Shown in pieces: positions 4,845 to 6,820 of a stretch of DNA of 6,820 bases. Position 1 is the first letter of the stretch. Each line of letters begins with the position of its first letter. The stretch covers positions 1-6,820 of the forward strand of contig CAYJME010000183.1 in the NCBI GenBank assembly GCA_964370795.1, given 5' to 3'. The translations under genes and the position numbers were made by a program. The notes under the pieces are model-generated. The model saw only the letters and a program-made list of their open reading frames with translations, was not told where the DNA came from and searched no databases. The stretch is from JAHFOW01 sp964370795. Lineage in GTDB: Bacteria; Planctomycetota; Brocadiia; Brocadiales; Brocadiaceae.

Positions 4845-5708
4845 ATGAATAAACATTTATACGTAGCAATGTCTCTCGATATTGACCCCGACGCCAATGT
4901 CGCCGTTAAAGGCCGACACGATGCGCTCTCGGCTCCCCTACAAAGGGGAAATGTACGCGTTGAGGCATGTAAAAAAGGATTGCACAAAATACTTGAATTG
5001 CTGGATGTTTACGATATCAACGCCACCTTGTTTTATGAGGCACGAACGGCTCAGATGCTTATTGCCGATGGAATGGATTTGCCTGAATTATCCCAAAACC
5101 ATGAAATAGCCTGCCACTCGCTGAAACATGAGGATTATCTGGGAAAGGTATCCGGCTTGCCCATGAAAGAAGATGCCGTTCAGGAATCCATTGCCGGCGC
5201 ACGAGAGATTCTGGAGGGTATTTTTGGACGCGCCATCAGGGGATTTCGAGCGCCATATACAAGGATTAACCAAACGGTGATAAAAGTATTAGAGCGCATG
5301 GACTTTCATTATGATTCATCTGAAACAATCAATCTGGGCACAGCATGGAATGGGAAACCATTTCCCCTTAAAACATTTGATTCAACGATTATCGAACTTT
5401 CCCTACCCGCCTTTCCTGATGCACGGGGCAAAAAGATGACTTCTTACTTATGGGCAATTTTCGAGGGAAAAAGGAATGCCCAGGAGTATATTGACGCCGT
5501 TGTGCGGGCAAAAGAAGTTGCGCAGGGCGGACTCTTTGTTTTTGCGATTCATCCCTGGCACTTATGGACAAACAGCCAGGGAGACACATTCACGGAAGAA
5601 CAGGTTGCCAGGAATTTAAAGAATTTTGAGTCTATTATTTCCCAATTAAAACACATGAAAGGAATTAAGATTATTCGCATGGACAAATATCTGGAAAAAC
5701 GGCATTAA
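4845..5708 (+). CDS. NodB-type polysaccharide deacetylase (CE4 family)
   Basis: The 287-residue protein has the NodB homology layout of carbohydrate esterase family 4, metal-dependent enzymes that remove acetyl groups from N-acetylated or O-acetylated sugars. Visible in order: the SLDIDPD segment with D12, D14 and D16, where the catalytic-base and metal-binding aspartates are expected; HSLKH (91-95), the HxxxH-type metal-binding pair of motif 2; RAPY (135-138), motif 3; and HPWH (236-239), matching the late catalytic histidine motif. No signal peptide is seen from the ATG at 4845, so from this start it would be cytoplasmic, for example acting on a lipid-linked or nucleotide-linked sugar. The frame stays open up to a stop at 4749-4751; a TTG start at 4752 would add 31 hydrophobic, aromatic-rich residues, but these come from T-rich DNA and lie mostly before or within the promoter candidate. 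Neither start has a good ribosome binding site. The substrate cannot be told from sequence. Confidence 0.87.
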   Translation: MNKHLYVAMSLDIDPDANVAVKGRHDALSAPLQRGNVRVEACKKGLHKILELLDVYDINATLFYEARTAQMLIADGMDLPELSQNHEIACHSLKHEDYLGKVSGLPMKEDAVQESIAGAREILEGIFGRAIRGFRAPYTRINQTVIKVLERMDFHYDSSETINLGTAWNGKPFPLKTFDSTIIELSLPAFPDARGKKMTSYLWAIFEGKRNAQEYIDAVVRAKEVAQGGLFVFAIHPWHLWTNSQGDTFTEEQVARNLKNFESIISQLKHMKGIKIIRMDKYLEKRH

Positions 5709-5733
5709 AAATTGGAAGCGTACCGGTAATTTT
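5708..5733 (+). terminator. weak AT hairpin after the deacetylase gene, possible terminator
   Basis: AAAATTGG and CC-GGT-AATTTT form an imperfect stem (AAAATT 5708-5713 with AATTTT 5728-5733, plus a GG/CC pair and a bulge) overlapping the stop codon. The stem is short and AT-rich, and a GTTATTT tract follows rather than a clean T-run. A second AT stem, GGATATTTA (5750-5758) with TAAATATATCC (5777-5787), lies between the convergent genes. Confidence 0.22.
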
Positions 5734-5788
5734 GTTATTTCAGCGCTGAGGATATTTAAGCTTTCTGTTTGTTCCGTAAATATATCCC

Positions 5789-6820
5789 TTAAGGAATTTT
5801 TTTTACTGCCAACATCTCGATATTTCTGGAGCATATTTCTTTGAGTTGCTTTCCGGTAAAAACCTCGCCAATCGGCAATAAACCATTTCCAGCATGTATA
5901 TCGATTATATGAATAACATTTTTGTACTCTTTCACGGCCTGGTCAATGAGATAGGAATCCTTATATAAATTTCCCAGATAATAATGCGGCAATACAGACT
6001 TTTCATCGAGATAAATCGCCTTTTTAAAGGCAATGATTGCTTTTTCCTTGTCCCCGATCTTGTAATAAATGATCCCGGTGAGAGCGTATGCCTCTCCAGA
6101 AAATTCATCTATTTTTAATACATCCAGGCCTTTTCTTAACGCCTTATCGTATAAACCCATATCCGCATATATCCTGCCTGCAAGCAAATGGGCATCAACA
6201 TTGCCGGGTTCCTCACTGAGCACACCTTCAATCTCATCTAGCATTCCATCGGCATCAGCAAATCCGGTAAGTTGCGCCCTTTCTGTTAACCATTTCGATA
6301 TATCCCTTTTCTTGTTTTGCTCACTACGATGGGTTAATACGTTTCCTCTCCGTTCCCGACTTACAGGAACACTATCCATATTAGTCTTCTGTCGTTTTTG
6401 AAGAGGAGCAGCCTTTGTACATGGAAATCTTTTTCGGGTAATATCTTCCGGGAGTTTTTCTTTTTGCTGAGGTTTGTCAAAGAAAGGCATGACGACGCCC
6501 TTCCCATTTTTCCGGTAGAAAAATACCCCGCCGACTTCTTCGAGCTTAAAATCGCCCGATAGCTGCCAGAGAGATTCGGAATGCCCCAGAAACAGATAAC
6601 CGCCTTCCATCAGCATATCATACAACCTGCGAATAATGGTTTTCACCGTTTCAAGCCTGAAGTAGATAATCACATTTTTGCAAAAAACAATATCAATACT
6701 GTTCTTTTCAAAAAGAAAATAAGGTTCAATGAGATTGAGCAGATCAAAACGCACACGTTGTTTGACCTGATCGCAGAGATAATATCGCCCGTCTTTCTGG
6801 GTAAAATACTTGTTCAATAC
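5789..6820 (-). CDS. CheR-type methyltransferase with C-terminal TPR repeats (partial, N-terminus outside window)
   Basis: The frame is open to the right edge, so the N-terminal CheR helical domain and the first SAM-binding motif are missing. About 343 residues are visible, numbered here from the leucine codon at 6817. The first 100 are the C-terminal half of a CheR methyltransferase: KYF (3-5), VRFDLLNL (22-29), IDIVFCKNVIIYF (41-53, matching the family FDxIFCRNVLIYF motif) and GGYLFLGHSESL (72-83). CheR moves a methyl group from S-adenosylmethionine to glutamates of chemoreceptors. A charged, low-complexity linker (about 103-185) follows, then three TPR units (about 206-239, 241-274, 275-308), and a tail, PIGEVFTGKQLKEIC (315-329), that fits the conserved end of CheR-TPR proteins such as WspC and FrzF. 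TPRs in such proteins bind partners and adjust receptor methylation. The stop is at 5789-5791, preceded by an A8 run in the coding strand. Confidence 0.9.
   Translation of the reverse strand, partial: VLNKYFTQKDGRYYLCDQVKQRVRFDLLNLIEPYFLFEKNSIDIVFCKNVIIYFRLETVKTIIRRLYDMLMEGGYLFLGHSESLWQLSGDFKLEEVGGVFFYRKNGKGVVMPFFDKPQQKEKLPEDITRKRFPCTKAAPLQKRQKTNMDSVPVSRERRGNVLTHRSEQNKKRDISKWLTERAQLTGFADADGMLDEIEGVLSEEPGNVDAHLLAGRIYADMGLYDKALRKGLDVLKIDEFSGEAYALTGIIYYKIGDKEKAIIAFKKAIYLDEKSVLPHYYLGNLYKDSYLIDQAVKEYKNVIHIIDIHAGNGLLPIGEVFTGKQLKEICSRNIEMLAVKKIP

Noticed and set aside
6069..6401. 110-codon + strand open frame
   Set aside because: It is antisense to the linker and TPR region of the cheR-like gene and has no features of its own.
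1..6820. CRISPR array, tRNA, rRNA, insertion sequence or phage attachment site
   Set aside because: No regularly spaced direct repeats, cloverleaf, rRNA-like stretch, transposase or integrase frame was seen.

Overview
The window reads as a piece of chromosome from a Gram-negative, environmental bacterium of moderate to low GC. It carries a signal-bearing Asp-box protein, a cysteine-motif PAS sensor, a CheR-TPR protein, and intergenic DNA littered with small palindromic repeats. My leading guess is a planctomycete of the anammox order (Brocadiales) or a similar deep-branching environmental lineage. This is an impression from gene style; nothing in the window proves taxonomy.

Layout: 1-61 is probably the last 19 codons of an upstream + strand gene. 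62-355 is gene-free and holds a mosaic of small palindromes. 356-573 appears to be a promoter followed by a structured 5' leader of about 180 nt. 574-1443 (+) is a GAF-PAS sensory protein with no output domain. It converges on 1459-2202 (-), a YggS/PLPBP-family pyridoxal-phosphate homeostasis protein, across a degenerate heptanucleotide repeat. 2203-2684 is gene-free and holds a nested palindrome, an isolated promoter-like site and two hairpins. 2685-4409 (-) encodes an exported six-Asp-box (BNR/sialidase-like) beta-propeller protein. 4410-4844 is an AT-rich divergent promoter region. 4845-5708 (+) is a NodB-type polysaccharide deacetylase. 5789 to the right edge (-) is the C-terminal part of a CheR-type chemoreceptor methyltransferase fused to TPR repeats; its N-terminus lies outside the window.

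The genes do not form one operon: neighbours alternate in orientation and are separated by long spacers. The loose common theme is sensing (GAF-PAS, CheR-TPR) and cell surface or exported functions (Asp-box propeller, deacetylase), but I see no sequence evidence that they act together.

The most interesting item is the leader at about 392-566, upstream of the GAF-PAS gene. By eye it folds into a three-way junction with an H-type pseudoknot and a possible kissing loop. The loop that would kiss (CCTCA, 447-451) is also complementary to the Shine-Dalgarno region (TGAGG, 558-562), with 8 of 9 possible pairs over the longer match. It does not match any riboswitch class whose consensus I can recall, so it is a candidate undescribed translational switch. 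This rests on manual pairing only; no folding or covariation calculation was possible.
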